Assembly (NCBI GenBank): GCA_017547165.1
Contig: JAFYQK010000021.1
Location: forward strand, 1-64,000
Direction of reading: 5' to 3'
DNA length: 64,000 nucleotides
DNA from: Bacteroidaceae bacterium
Lineage (GTDB): Bacteria; Bacteroidota; Bacteroidia; Bacteroidales; Bacteroidaceae
How positions within the stretch are numbered: position 1 is the stretch's first letter; each line of letters opens with the position of its first letter. The translations under genes were made by a program, and so were the position numbers. A model generated the notes under the pieces. That model made no database searches. It was not told where the DNA came from and saw nothing but the letters and a program-made list of their open reading frames with translations. This document shows, in pieces, positions 17,692 through 27,005 of this stretch.

Positions 17692-20331
17692 ATGATGACA
17701 GCTAATGAAATCCGCGACTCGTACAAGAAGTATTTTGAGTCTAAGGGTCATTTGATAGTGCCTTCTGCGCCCATGGTTGTAAAGGATGACCCTACGCTGA
17801 TGTTCACGAATGCCGGTATGAACCAGTGGAAGGATATTATTTTGGGTACACGTGATCCAGAACCTCGGCGTCGTGCTGATACTCAAAAGTGTTTGCGTGT
17901 TAGCGGTAAGCATAACGATCTTGAAGAGGTAGGACATGATACCTACCACCATACAATGTTTGAAATGCTTGGCAACTGGAGCTTTGGTGACTATTTCAAG
18001 GAAGGTGCGATTGATATGGCTTGGGAATACCTTGTTGATGTCTTGAAACTGAATCCCGCGGATTTGTATGTTACTGTTTTCGAAGGTGACAAGTCAGAAA
18101 ATCTCTCTCGTGATGACGAAGCTGCCAATTTCTGGCTAAAACATGTTCCTGCTGATCATATCATCAATGGTAATAAGCATGACAACTTCTGGGAAATGGG
18201 TGATACAGGTCCTTGTGGGCCTTGTTCCGAGATTCATCTTGATAGCCGTACTGCTGAAGAAAAGGCTTTGGTTCCTGGACGTGATCTTGTGAATAAGGAT
18301 AATCCACAGGTTATTGAAATATGGAATATCGTCTTCATGCAGTTTGAACGTAAGGCTGACGGACATCTTGAACCTCTTGGTATGAATGTGATAGATACTG
18401 GTATGGGTTTTGAACGTCTCGTGCGTGCAATTCAGGGTAAGCAGTCAAACTATGATACAGATATTTTCCAGCCTATTATAAAAGCTTTGGCAGACAAGAC
18501 TGGTATTGCTTATGGAGAAAGTGAAAAGACGGATATCGCAATGCGAGTTATTGTTGACCATCTTCGTGCAATATCGTTCAGTATTGCTGACGGTCAGTTG
18601 CCCTCTAATGCAAAGGCTGGTTATGTTATCCGCCGTATTTTGCGTCGTGCTGTTCGTTACGGCTATACATTCCTCGGTCAGAAACAGGCATTTATGTACA
18701 CACTGGTTCCTACTCTTGCACAAGAGATGGGTGGAGCTTTTCCAGAACTTGTCGCGCAGAAAGATTTTATCATGAAGGTGATGAAGGAGGAGGAGGATAG
18801 TTTCTTGCGTACCCTTGAGAATGGTATCCGTTTGCTCAATGGTGTTATGGAGGAAACACGCGCAGCTGGCAAAACAGAAATTGCTGGTGATAAAGCATTT
18901 ACCTTGTTTGATACTTTCGGGTTCCCATTGGATTTAACAGAACTCATTTGCCGTGAGAATGGTATGACTGTGGATGAGGCTGGTTTCTCTGTAGAAATGG
19001 AAAAGCAGAAGGCTCGTGCACGCAATGCTGCCCAGGTTGAAATGGGTGACTGGCATGTCGTGACAGAAGCAGAGGAAATCTCTGGTGAAGAGTTGAGTAC
19101 TTTTGTTGGTTATGATTTTACAGAGTATAGTTGCAATATTCTGAAGTACCGCGAAGTTAAACAGAAGAAGGGCGTTGTTTATGAGGCAATTCTTAATCAG
19201 ACCCCATTCTATGGTGAAATGGGTGGTGAAGTTGGCGATACAGGTGTCCTTATCAACGATGAAGAAACTATTAAGGTACTTGATACAAAGAAGGAAAATG
19301 GAGTTTCTGTTCATATTCTTGAGCGCATTCCAACCAATCCCCAAGCGGAATTTATGGCATGTGTTGATGTAGAGCGTCGTCGTGCGATTGAAGCAAACCA
19401 CACTTGTACACACCTTCTTGATGAAGCACTTCGCGCCGTTCTTGGCGATCATGTCGAGCAAAAAGGTTCTCTTGTAACTCCCGATTATCTTCGTTTTGAC
19501 TTCTCTCATTTCGAAAAGGTAACTCCTGAGCAAATTCGTGAGGTTGAGTATATTGTTAATGAGCGTATACGTGAGGATGTGCCTTTGCAAGAATATCGGG
19601 ATACCCCTCTTGAGGAAGCTAAGAAGTTAGGTGCCATTGCACTTTTTGGTGAGAAATATGGAGACAAGGTTCGTGTCGTACAGTTTGGCTCAAGCGTAGA
19701 ATTTTGTGGTGGTTGTCATGCACAAAGCACTGGGCGTATTGGTATGGTTCGTATCATTAGCGAAAGCAGTGTAGCTGCTGGTGTGCGTCGTATAGAGGCT
19801 GTGACAGGTCGTGCTGTTGAAGAACTTATTAACAAGCAACAAGATATGCTTGCTGAGATACGATCTTTGTTCAATAACGTTCCTGATTTGATTACTACAA
19901 TAAATAAGGCTATTAACGAGAGCTCTGATCTTAGAAAACAACTTGATGATTTCAAAGCTCAACGTGCAATTCAGCAGAAGAAGGAACTTATTGAGAAAGC
20001 ACGTGAGATATCTGGTATTAGGGTTATCTCTGATGTTATAATGATGGATCCCCAATTAGTGAAGGACATTGTCTTCCAATTGCGCGCCCAGTTTACTGAA
20101 AACTTGATTATTGCCATAGGTAGCACGTTTGAAGGCAAACCCACTTTAAGTGTTGCATTTTCTGATGATTTGGTGGCATCTGGACTCAATGCAGGCAAGA
20201 TGGTACGTGAGGCAGGGCGACTAATCCAAGGTGGTGGTGGTGGTCAGGCGCATTATGCCACAGCTGGTGGTAAGTCTATAGAAGGTCTTCCTGTAGCAGT
20301 TGATATGGTTGTAGAAGAGGCTACAGCATAA
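17692..20331 (+). CDS. alaS: Alanyl-tRNA synthetase
   Basis: The 879-residue enzyme charges tRNA-Ala. The class II aminoacylation core occupies about residues 1-250 ([50 protein letters not shown]). The editing domain has the zinc ligands HTCTH (around residue 565) and CGGCH (around 670). The C-Ala domain, with [14 protein letters not shown], ends the protein. The ATG at 17692, or the next codon 17695, fits family starts better than the upstream GTG at 17641. The leader from the predicted start is about 65 bases. Followed by a strong hairpin terminator. Confidence 0.97.
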   Translation: MMTANEIRDSYKKYFESKGHLIVPSAPMVVKDDPTLMFTNAGMNQWKDIILGTRDPEPRRRADTQKCLRVSGKHNDLEEVGHDTYHHTMFEMLGNWSFGDYFKEGAIDMAWEYLVDVLKLNPADLYVTVFEGDKSENLSRDDEAANFWLKHVPADHIINGNKHDNFWEMGDTGPCGPCSEIHLDSRTAEEKALVPGRDLVNKDNPQVIEIWNIVFMQFERKADGHLEPLGMNVIDTGMGFERLVRAIQGKQSNYDTDIFQPIIKALADKTGIAYGESEKTDIAMRVIVDHLRAISFSIADGQLPSNAKAGYVIRRILRRAVRYGYTFLGQKQAFMYTLVPTLAQEMGGAFPELVAQKDFIMKVMKEEEDSFLRTLENGIRLLNGVMEETRAAGKTEIAGDKAFTLFDTFGFPLDLTELICRENGMTVDEAGFSVEMEKQKARARNAAQVEMGDWHVVTEAEEISGEELSTFVGYDFTEYSCNILKYREVKQKKGVVYEAILNQTPFYGEMGGEVGDTGVLINDEETIKVLDTKKENGVSVHILERIPTNPQAEFMACVDVERRRAIEANHTCTHLLDEALRAVLGDHVEQKGSLVTPDYLRFDFSHFEKVTPEQIREVEYIVNERIREDVPLQEYRDTPLEEAKKLGAIALFGEKYGDKVRVVQFGSSVEFCGGCHAQSTGRIGMVRIISESSVAAGVRRIEAVTGRAVEELINKQQDMLAEIRSLFNNVPDLITTINKAINESSDLRKQLDDFKAQRAIQQKKELIEKAREISGIRVISDVIMMDPQLVKDIVFQLRAQFTENLIIAIGSTFEGKPTLSVAFSDDLVASGLNAGKMVREAGRLIQGGGGGQAHYATAGGKSIEGLPVAVDMVVEEATA

Positions 20332-20350
20332 TATATACATTATATATAAT

Positions 20351-20390
20351 AATAGTGCCGAATCCAGAGGTCCGGCACTATTTGTTTTAT
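20351..20390 (+). terminator. Rho-independent terminator of alaS
   Basis: AATAGTGCCG and CGGCACTATT are perfect 10-bp arms (20351-20360, 20373-20382) around a 12-base loop, followed by a T-rich stretch. It lies between convergent alaS and the HAD fusion gene and may serve both. Confidence 0.8.
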
Positions 20391-20410
20391 ATGGTGCGGA
20401 AAAAAGCAGA

Positions 20411-21676
20411 CTACCTTTTGCTCATTATGGAGTTGGTCACCGTTACCGAGCTGACAAGCTTACCTGTAGAGGTGAATATCTGCACATTCCAGACATGGCT
20501 GGAACGACCTAAATGTACAGGAGTCGCCACTCCTCTTACGGTGTCACCATCGTGTGCGCTGGAAACATGATTGCCGGAAACTTGCATGCCTACTGCCATT
20601 TCTCCTGGTTTGCATGCAATCATACTGCCTAAGCCTGCCAGGGTTTCAGCTAGGGCTAACGAAGCTCCTCCGGCAAGTATGCCAAATGGCTGTCTGGTCC
20701 TTCCGTCTACTGGCATTGTTGCTTCAACGCGATGTGGACTAGCAAAAGTATATTGCATACCCAAAGCGCCCATCAAGGTGTTTTTGTTCTGTGCGTTCAA
20801 TACGTCCACTGGCACTTCTTGGTCTTCCTCAGGTTTCTCTTGCTCCTCCTCAAATGCTCTTTCTATTGCTATAGCAGCTCCATCTTCGTCATTCGATAGG
20901 GTAGTGTAGTCTGCGCATCGTTTTACCTCTTCCGGAGCATTTGCCATAGCAATACCGGTACCTGCCATTTGTAGCATGTTAATATCGGCAATACCGTCGC
21001 CAAAAGCAAGCACCTCTTTCATGCTAATGCCCAGTTTCTGTACCAATGCACTCATTGCGTAGCTTTTGCCCACTTGATACCCTACTACTTCAAGGTAGTA
21101 AGGGTTGGAATGAATAGTGTCCATTACACCATTCAGGTGTTTCTGCAAATGCTCCTCAATGCCATTTAATATCTGTTCGTCATCATTTACGAAGATTATT
21201 TCTGTTGGCCATGTCTGCTTGTCATCACCAAGTCCTTCCATGGCTTCCGATATGTTGTTGACGTGACGCAATGACATATTGTTCATTTGAGCTTCATCTA
21301 CAATGTGTTCGTTGTTGGTATCGGTGGCAACAACTTCATCATTCTCATAATATGCCAAGGCACACCCACTGCGTTGGGCAACCTTTTCCAAATATGGAAC
21401 CATCTTTGGGTCTATGGTTCTTTCAAAGAGAACTTTTCCTGTACTTGCTTCTAATACCTTTGCGCCATTGTAACTAATTATGAAACCATCGTTGAAATCC
21501 AAATCGATTGCTTTCGCAAAAGGAAGTACACCATATGTGGGACGTCCTGTCGCTAATGCAATTCGTATGCCATTTTGCTGAACTTTCTTCAGGGTTTTTA
21601 TAGTGCGCTCGCTCATCTCACGGTTGTTATTCAGCAATGTGCCGTCAACATCCAGAACAAGAAGTTTGAAATCCAT
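20411..21676 (-). CDS. HAD (Cof-type) phosphatase fused to hotdog thioesterase
   Basis: The 421-residue protein has two domains. Residues 1-275 are a HAD-IIB (Cof) phosphatase: DVDGTLLNNN (9-18) holds the nucleophile, LATGRP (41-46) the second motif and FGDGIADINML (225-235) the third. After an acidic linker (276-290), residues 293-421 form a PaaI/MenI-type hotdog domain, with QPFGILAGGASLALAET (329-345). Glutamate E344 aligns with the catalytic residue of 1,4-dihydroxy-2-naphthoyl-CoA thioesterases, while the usual histidine of the HGG motif is alanine. The thioesterase half may serve menaquinone synthesis; the phosphatase substrate is unknown. An insertion sequence ends 18 bp from the start codon and may separate the gene from its promoter. 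Confidence 0.9.
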   Translation of the reverse strand: MDFKLLVLDVDGTLLNNNREMSERTIKTLKKVQQNGIRIALATGRPTYGVLPFAKAIDLDFNDGFIISYNGAKVLEASTGKVLFERTIDPKMVPYLEKVAQRSGCALAYYENDEVVATDTNNEHIVDEAQMNNMSLRHVNNISEAMEGLGDDKQTWPTEIIFVNDDEQILNGIEEHLQKHLNGVMDTIHSNPYYLEVVGYQVGKSYAMSALVQKLGISMKEVLAFGDGIADINMLQMAGTGIAMANAPEEVKRCADYTTLSNDEDGAAIAIERAFEEEQEKPEEDQEVPVDVLNAQNKNTLMGALGMQYTFASPHRVEATMPVDGRTRQPFGILAGGASLALAETLAGLGSMIACKPGEMAVGMQVSGNHVSSAHDGDTVRGVATPVHLGRSSHVWNVQIFTSTGKLVSSVTVTNSIMSKR

Positions 21677-21693
21677 GTTGTTGTTTTTTATAA

Positions 21694-21702
21694 ATGTCTA
21701 CA
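21694..21702. repeat. Target-site duplication of the IS, left copy
   Basis: AAATGTCTA, identical to 23024-23032 on the other side of the element. Nine bases fits IS4-family duplications. Confidence 0.8.
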
Positions 21703-21798
21703 TTAGTGTCTAATAAAATTGGACGAGTTAATAATTAATCAAATAGTCCTTCAAAATAAGGATAATCAAGTTCTTTGACATCGTTGAAATTAGTCTTA

Positions 21799-22898
21799 TT
21801 AAATTAGGTCTCGCAGGTGAGTTTTATCCGTTAATGAGATGCCGAGAATCTGCAAAACTTCATAAATTGAGCGTTTCAGCTGCATGTCATGTTGGACGAT
21901 GGCTACAAGACAATAAGTGATGATAGCCACACTGATTTGTATGCGGCTGCATTTTCTGTCGTACCCCAAAACCTCTTTATCTTAAGATGCTGTTTGAGCC
22001 ATTTGAAAAACAACTCTACCAACCATCTTTTATTATAGAGATTTGCGACATCTAATGCAGAAAGATGTTTCGCATTCGTCAAAAAGACAAACTCGCGATC
22101 ATCTTCCTCATCGTAGTAGCGAATGAGTCTAAATGATTCAGGATGCTTCTTTTCGGAGAGATAACCTGTTAGCTTTACTTCTGCATCTGTCAGTACATTC
22201 TTCGGTATTCTTCGCTTCCATTTGACCATCTTATATTTCAAGTTCGTTTTGGCTCTGACTACATAAAAGGATTCTGTTAGATGTATTTTATTGAGTTCCT
22301 TGAAGGAGTCGTAAGCTCTATCGAATATGTAATAAGCATTTGGCTCATAGGGAATTGAACGCATTGCTGTAGAGTCATGCTTTGACGCTGTGGTAACAGT
22401 ATATAAGGTTGGAACTTGGGCTTCGATGTCATACAAGACGTGAGCTTTTACTCCACCTTTCTTCTTGCGGAATTTTGCCCATGGAAAAGTTGCAAGACAC
22501 AACGGAATCGTTGTAGAATCAAACGCAAATTTCTTGCCTGGGATATCGAGGATGTTGGTCGCTCTCTTCTCGCAAGCTTCCTTCATCATATAGAAAGCAA
22601 AGTCTTCAAAGGTTCTGTAATCACGATGTTGGTTGGCATATGCAAGAGTTGCTTTTGCTATCGGATTACGTCCTAAACCGAGATGATACAATTTTGCATG
22701 ATGCGTCTCAAAAACGACAATCAAGTCAAGTAAACTCTCTCGGTTACTCAGTTGGCCAAACATCATTGCAAGCATCTGATTCCAACAAGTGAATTGCTTC
22801 ACATAACGATTGCCGTCATACTTGCGAACATAGTTGTTGAACTGAGTTCTATTTAGGAAAGCTGTAAGTTGTGCAAAAACGTATCGGTCTTGAAACAT
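21799..22898 (-). pseudogene. IS4-family transposase, frameshifted near the C-terminus
   Basis: The N-terminal DUF4372-type domain (about residues 1-75) is followed by a DDE domain: first aspartate in FAFDSTTIPL, second in YIFDRAYD, and the IS4 signature Y-(2)-R-(3)-E-(6)-K in YNKRWLVELFFKWLK. One base is missing near 21945. The open frame therefore turns into 15 foreign residues and stops at 21903 (331 residues), while the other frame continues with RIQISVAIITYCLVAIVQH and runs to a stop at 21799. Restoring the base gives a 366-residue protein. All catalytic residues lie before the break. The ATG at 22898 is preferred to an upstream TTG; a -7 box (TAACTTTG, 22921-22928) lies 22 bases before it. 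Confidence 0.88.
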
Positions 22899-23005
22899 AG
22901 CAGTCAAATGATTTTGCCTGCAAAGTTACAGATTCAAGTCCGTTTCATTTTGAAAACCTACTTAATAGACTATATTTCAATTATTTCTAAGAACGATTAA
23001 CTTAC

Positions 23006-23023
23006 TTTTATTGGACAGTAGTG
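23006..23023. repeat. Right terminal inverted repeat of the IS
   Basis: Pairs with 21703-21720 (15 of 18 positions). It is followed directly by the right target duplication, AAATGTCTA at 23024-23032. The remaining 150 bp to the RecD-like gene's stop are AT-rich and show nothing recognisable. Confidence 0.8.
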
Positions 23024-23183
23024 AAATGTCTATGCAAATATATATAAAAAAGCGATACCTTTTAGCGTCTGCATTATAAAATTTGCAGAGTAAATGACTT
23101 GTTAACGTTTTTTGTGTCTTACTTGGCTTGAGGTTAAATAGGTATTTTCGGAAAGCTGGTTAATGGTTTGGATTATTTTTATC

Positions 23184-24611
23184 CTATTCTTCTATTTGTA
23201 CTTCTGGCCAATTGACAAGATATACATGTCTTGTGGCGCGGGTAATAGCTGTGTATAACCATCTGATATAGTCTTCGTTAAGCATATCTTCAGTGATATA
23301 TCCTTGGTCGATATAAACATCTTCCCATTGTCCTCCTTGTGCCTTGTGGCAAGTGATGGCATAAGCATATTTGATTTGTAATGCTCCATAGTGACGGTCA
23401 TTTTTGACAGCCGTCATTAGATCCCTCTTGTTTTTTATTTCTGAATAGTCTTCACAGACCTGTGTGAACAAACTCTGTTGCTGTTCTTTGGTTAAAGCTG
23501 GAGCGTCAGAATGTAGTGTGTCAAGCAACACTACTGTGTTCAATTCTGTCGGAACTCCTTCTTCTTTATTTTCCTCCCCTTGATTGTTGTTCCTATCTAA
23601 AAGTTTCAACGAAGCATCTGCAAATCTAAATCCATAGAGTTCCCTTTCATTGTATATGCGCGTTACTTCTGCCATTTCTCCGTTGGCAATAAGGTCCTTG
23701 TTGTTCAGGTATTTGTTTTTGGCTACCATAACCATATCGCCCCCACCGAGTTCGCAATCATAATCAAGAATACGATTTCTAATGCCCATGTTGTATATGT
23801 TGGCCCTTTTGTTGCTTCTTGTTATAACGATAGTTCCTTCCTTGCTGCAATTCCAATAACTTTGCTCAAGGCTTTCTATTAGTTCTTCACCGCTAACAAC
23901 CGAAATATCAGGAAATGATATACGTATTTTGGGGATTGCATCATAATTTTCTATACATTGTCTCAATGTTGTCGCATTCCATAGAATACCAGACGAATCT
24001 AATTGCCTTACAACCTGTGTCAGTTCTGCGGAAATTACCCTCATTCCATATCCTTCTAATTCTGTTCTTTCTAAGGCGGGAGAGCATATTTCACCTATAG
24101 GAGGTAGCTGTGCAGTATCTCCAATAATAATAAGTTTGCACCCTTGGCACGAATACACAAACTGAATAAGATCATCAAGAATCCTCCCGTCCCCAAATAC
24201 GCTTCCTGCTAGTCCGTCATTTGCAATCATAGAAGCTTCGTCTACTATGTATAAAGTATTTGTCTTCAAGTTTGGAGCAGCGGTAAATCTTTCATCTCCA
24301 AAAGTTTTTTGTCTGTAAATATGCTTATGTATTGTGCCAGCTGGGAACTGGGCATAAGCACCCATAACTTTGGCCGCCCTGCCGGTTGGTGCAAGGAGAA
24401 CTACGCGTTGCTTTAGTATCTGTAGTGTTTTTACTAAAGCACCCACTAACGAGGTTTTGCCTGTGCCAGCATAGCCTTTCAGCAAAAAAATGCTATCATC
24501 CTCTCTGCTCAGCAGAAAGTCGCACCATAAACCAATAACATAATTCTGTTCTTGTGTAGGTTCGTGATGAAAGTTTTCAAGTATTAAGGCTCTGAAATCT
24601 TCACTTATCAT
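23184..24611 (-). CDS. RecD-like superfamily 1 DNA helicase
   Basis: The 475-residue SF1 helicase is close to the RecD/TraA type. The Walker A is GYAGTGKTS (about 44-52), motif Ia LLAPTGRAAKVMGAY, Walker B IVDEASMI, a GDTAQLPPIGE motif III, and a C-terminal UvrD_C_2 part with YAITCHKAQGGQWEDVYID. It lacks the N-terminal extension of RecD2, so it is the short, stand-alone Bacteroidota type. It should unwind DNA 5' to 3' during repair or recombination. The minus-strand sequence TATTTTTG at 24692-24685 may be its -7 box. Confidence 0.9.
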   Translation of the reverse strand: MISEDFRALILENFHHEPTQEQNYVIGLWCDFLLSREDDSIFLLKGYAGTGKTSLVGALVKTLQILKQRVVLLAPTGRAAKVMGAYAQFPAGTIHKHIYRQKTFGDERFTAAPNLKTNTLYIVDEASMIANDGLAGSVFGDGRILDDLIQFVYSCQGCKLIIIGDTAQLPPIGEICSPALERTELEGYGMRVISAELTQVVRQLDSSGILWNATTLRQCIENYDAIPKIRISFPDISVVSGEELIESLEQSYWNCSKEGTIVITRSNKRANIYNMGIRNRILDYDCELGGGDMVMVAKNKYLNNKDLIANGEMAEVTRIYNERELYGFRFADASLKLLDRNNNQGEENKEEGVPTELNTVVLLDTLHSDAPALTKEQQQSLFTQVCEDYSEIKNKRDLMTAVKNDRHYGALQIKYAYAITCHKAQGGQWEDVYIDQGYITEDMLNEDYIRWLYTAITRATRHVYLVNWPEVQIEE

Positions 24612-24708
24612 AAAACTTTAATAAAAAAAAGAGTGAAAATATCGTTAGTTGGATTCTTTTTCTTAACTTTGCGATGCGAATGTACAAAAATAAAATGAAA
24701 TAAAGGAC

Positions 24709-25401
24709 ATGAGAAAACTAATTAATTCGGTATTGACCGTATGTGCTATTGCCTTGGGCATTTTGTGTTGGCGCAGTATTCAGGACGACATTAACTTCGA
24801 AAAGGATGTGGCATATCGTGAAGCACAGGTAAAGGTTCGTTTGCTTCAGATTAAGGCTGCCGAGGAAGCTTACAAGCAACAGCACCCAGAGGGAGCATAT
24901 TGTGCAGACTGGAATGTGTTGATTGAATTTGTTAAGAATGGTAAGTTGCCTATTGTTATCAAGGAAGGTGTTCTTTCTGATTGGCACATGGAGCATGGTT
25001 TGACAGAAGCAAAGGCTGCGGCTATCATCAATAGCGGTAATGCTGAAGAAATAGCTAAGAATTTCCTTACAGGTTTCCGTCGTGATACTATTTGGGTATC
25101 TTTGGTAGATAGTCTTTATAAAGGCTTGAATCTTAATTATGACTCTCTCCGTTATATCCCCTTCTCTCAAGGTGATACTTTTGAAATTATCGCATGTCCC
25201 AATACCACAAAGAGTGGTGCTATCATTCAGGTGATGGAGTGTAATGCCCCTATTTCAAGCTATCTTAAAGGTATGGGTAAGTTAGGCGACAGAATGATTA
25301 AGAACAAGATAGTAGAGTCAGAGGAGCGTGGTTCATATCCTGGCTTAAAAATCGGTGAAGCTGGTAATGCATGGAATAACAATGCCGGTAACTGGGAATA
25401 A
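24709..25401 (+). CDS. Conserved membrane-anchored protein of unknown function
   Basis: The 230-residue protein has a single N-terminal hydrophobic segment (about 5-23), an adjacent helical stretch (25-60, DINFEKDVAYREAQVKVRLLQIKAAEEAYKQ in pieces) that may form a coiled coil, and a soluble domain likely to face the periplasm. The helical layout resembles pilin-like or T2SS-like N-termini only loosely. TAACTTTG at 24664-24671 may be its -7 box. Its last 20 bases overlap the next gene's start. Function unknown. Confidence 0.75.
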   Translation: MRKLINSVLTVCAIALGILCWRSIQDDINFEKDVAYREAQVKVRLLQIKAAEEAYKQQHPEGAYCADWNVLIEFVKNGKLPIVIKEGVLSDWHMEHGLTEAKAAAIINSGNAEEIAKNFLTGFRRDTIWVSLVDSLYKGLNLNYDSLRYIPFSQGDTFEIIACPNTTKSGAIIQVMECNAPISSYLKGMGKLGDRMIKNKIVESEERGSYPGLKIGEAGNAWNNNAGNWE

Positions 25402-26122
25402 ATCTTTATTAAACTATAGCCTGTCCATCCGTCTTTGTACGGATGGATTTTCTTTTCTTGTAAGTAGTCTTGGTTCGGGTCAGACGCTGTTACAAGAAAC
25501 CTTGCGTTGTGGAGATAAAGAGACAATGTCTGAAGCTCTTGTTCGTGGACTTCAACTGCCTCGTATTGCAGGCAGACACTACGAACGTGTTATTCTTTAT
25601 TCTACCTTGCCAAGCACTCGTGTGCCTCTTGACGAATTCCGGCGTGAGGATATGCTAGCGTTGTATCGTCTGACATTTTCAGGGGGGGCGTATCGTCCCG
25701 AGGAAATGTGCTTTCAGGTACTCCCTTCTTTGGAGGTGGTGGAGATATTTCCTCTTCAGATTTCAATTGTGCAAGCATTGAAGCAACACTTTCCTAGTGC
25801 TCTTGTTCAGGGACTTTATGGAGCAATGTTGTGCCATATTGCAGAGATGCAGCAGGGAAGCATGTTGCCGGTGAGTTATCATGCCGTTGTACTTGATGGT
25901 GGAGTATTGATTGCGACGTTGAACCGTGGCAAATTACATTATGCTAACATTTTTCGTGCCGTAGGTAATCAAAACATATTGTATTTCATACTTTATGTAT
26001 GGAAAACTCTGGCATTAGATGCGTGGCACGACTTGTGTACGCTATACTCTGCAGATCAGGATTTATATAATGAGGTTTGCCAATATCTCGCAAATGTGGA
26101 GCTTCGTGATATGAATATTTAA
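25382..26122 (+). CDS. DUF3822 family protein
   Basis: The 246-residue protein begins MPVTGNKSLLNYSLSIRLC, like DUF3822 proteins, which start with a short strand and the SIRL-x-DGFSF segment (here CTDGFSF). DUF3822 proteins have been described as having an actin-like ATPase fold, but no activity is established and no nucleotide motif is evident here. The ATG at 25382 overlaps the upstream gene by 20 bp, so the pair is probably co-translated. A 209-bp AT-rich spacer with no recognised element separates it from rsmD. Confidence 0.8.
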   Translation: MPVTGNKSLLNYSLSIRLCTDGFSFLVSSLGSGQTLLQETLRCGDKETMSEALVRGLQLPRIAGRHYERVILYSTLPSTRVPLDEFRREDMLALYRLTFSGGAYRPEEMCFQVLPSLEVVEIFPLQISIVQALKQHFPSALVQGLYGAMLCHIAEMQQGSMLPVSYHAVVLDGGVLIATLNRGKLHYANIFRAVGNQNILYFILYVWKTLALDAWHDLCTLYSADQDLYNEVCQYLANVELRDMNI

Positions 26123-26331
26123 TATACTCTAATCGCTTTAGGTAGGTTTTAAAAATTACCCTCGTGTTATTTAATGTCTGTTGTGCCGTAGATTAGAACA
26201 AGCATCGTGGTCTATGTGAGTAATTCAAAAGAAAACTAAAAAGATACAAGCAAGAGATATTAAAGAACCGCAGTTATTGGAATTCTACCTTTTAAATTGT
26301 AAACTAATTTATAGAATCTACCTTTATTAAT

Positions 26332-26865
26332 ATGCGTGTAATTACAGGAAAATACAAGGGGCGTCATTTTGAAATTCCTCGTAGTTTTAAGGCAAGACCT
26401 ACCACGGATTTTGCCAAGGAAAACCTATTTAATGTTCTTAACTCCTACATTGATTGGGACGCAGAACCTATAGCTCTTGATTTGTTCGCAGGTACAGGTA
26501 GCATTACTTTGGAACTTCTTTCTCGTGGTTGTTCTCGTGTCATCTGTATTGAGAAAGATCCGCTTCATTTTCGCTTCATCAAAGAGTTTTTAGATAAACT
26601 TCAGGAGTTGTCAGCTATACCTATTAGGGGAGATGTTTTTAAATATATAAGCCAATGTCGAGAAAAATTTGATTTCATATTCGCCGATCCCCCATATATT
26701 CTTAAGGAAATTCCTGAACTGCCAGATATGATTTTGGAGCGCAATATGCTTAAGGAGGGTGGTCTCCTTGTTATTGAACACGGAAAGGATCACAGTTTTG
26801 TAAATCATCCACGTTTTGTGGAACATCGTCACTATGGTAGTGTGAACTTCTCTTTCTTTCAATAG
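26332..26865 (+). CDS. rsmD: 16S rRNA (guanine966-N2)-methyltransferase
   Basis: The 177-residue SAM-dependent enzyme has RVITGKYKGR at the N-terminus, RPTTDFAKENLFNVL (22-36), SAM-binding DLFAGTGSITLELLSRG (50-66) and catalytic FADPPY (117-122). These are all family signatures. It modifies G966 of 16S rRNA in the small subunit. In Bacteroidales rsmD often follows a DUF3822 gene, which agrees with this order. Confidence 0.95.
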   Translation: MRVITGKYKGRHFEIPRSFKARPTTDFAKENLFNVLNSYIDWDAEPIALDLFAGTGSITLELLSRGCSRVICIEKDPLHFRFIKEFLDKLQELSAIPIRGDVFKYISQCREKFDFIFADPPYILKEIPELPDMILERNMLKEGGLLVIEHGKDHSFVNHPRFVEHRHYGSVNFSFFQ

Positions 26866-26955
26866 TTTAATTCTCAAAGGCATGTCATCTTATGTATGCT
26901 ATGCCAAATACTTGTAATTTACCGCTATAATACTCCCCGTTAGTCGTCAATACTT

Positions 26956-26987
26956 TTTGGTGATGTCGGGGATTTTGTGTATATTTG
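26956..26987 (+). promoter_or_regulatory. Promoter of the fusion gene-aroB unit
   Basis: TTTG, 20 bases, TATATTTG: a full consensus match. Predicted transcription start near 26992, about 14 bases before the ATG at 27006. Confidence 0.72.
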
Positions 26988-27005
26988 CACAAAACTGCAT
27001 TAAAA

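Larger units (their letters stand above)
21703..23023. mobile_element. IS4-family insertion sequence, 1321 bp
   Basis: The element is bounded by imperfect 18-bp terminal inverted repeats: left CATTAGTGTCTAATAAAA (21703-21720), right, reverse complement, CACTACTGTCCAATAAAA (23006-23023), 15 of 18 identical. It is flanked by an exact 9-bp duplication AAATGTCTA. It carries one transposase gene on the minus strand. It sits between the HAD-thioesterase gene and the RecD-like gene. Confidence 0.85.

Noticed and set aside
18934-19590. Open frame of 218 codons on the minus strand
   Set aside because: Antisense to alaS; reads as out-of-frame translation of a conserved gene.
26284-26325. Two copies of TCTACCTTT before rsmD
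   Set aside because: Only 9 bases, 33 bp apart, with no promoter context; too weak to call an operator.
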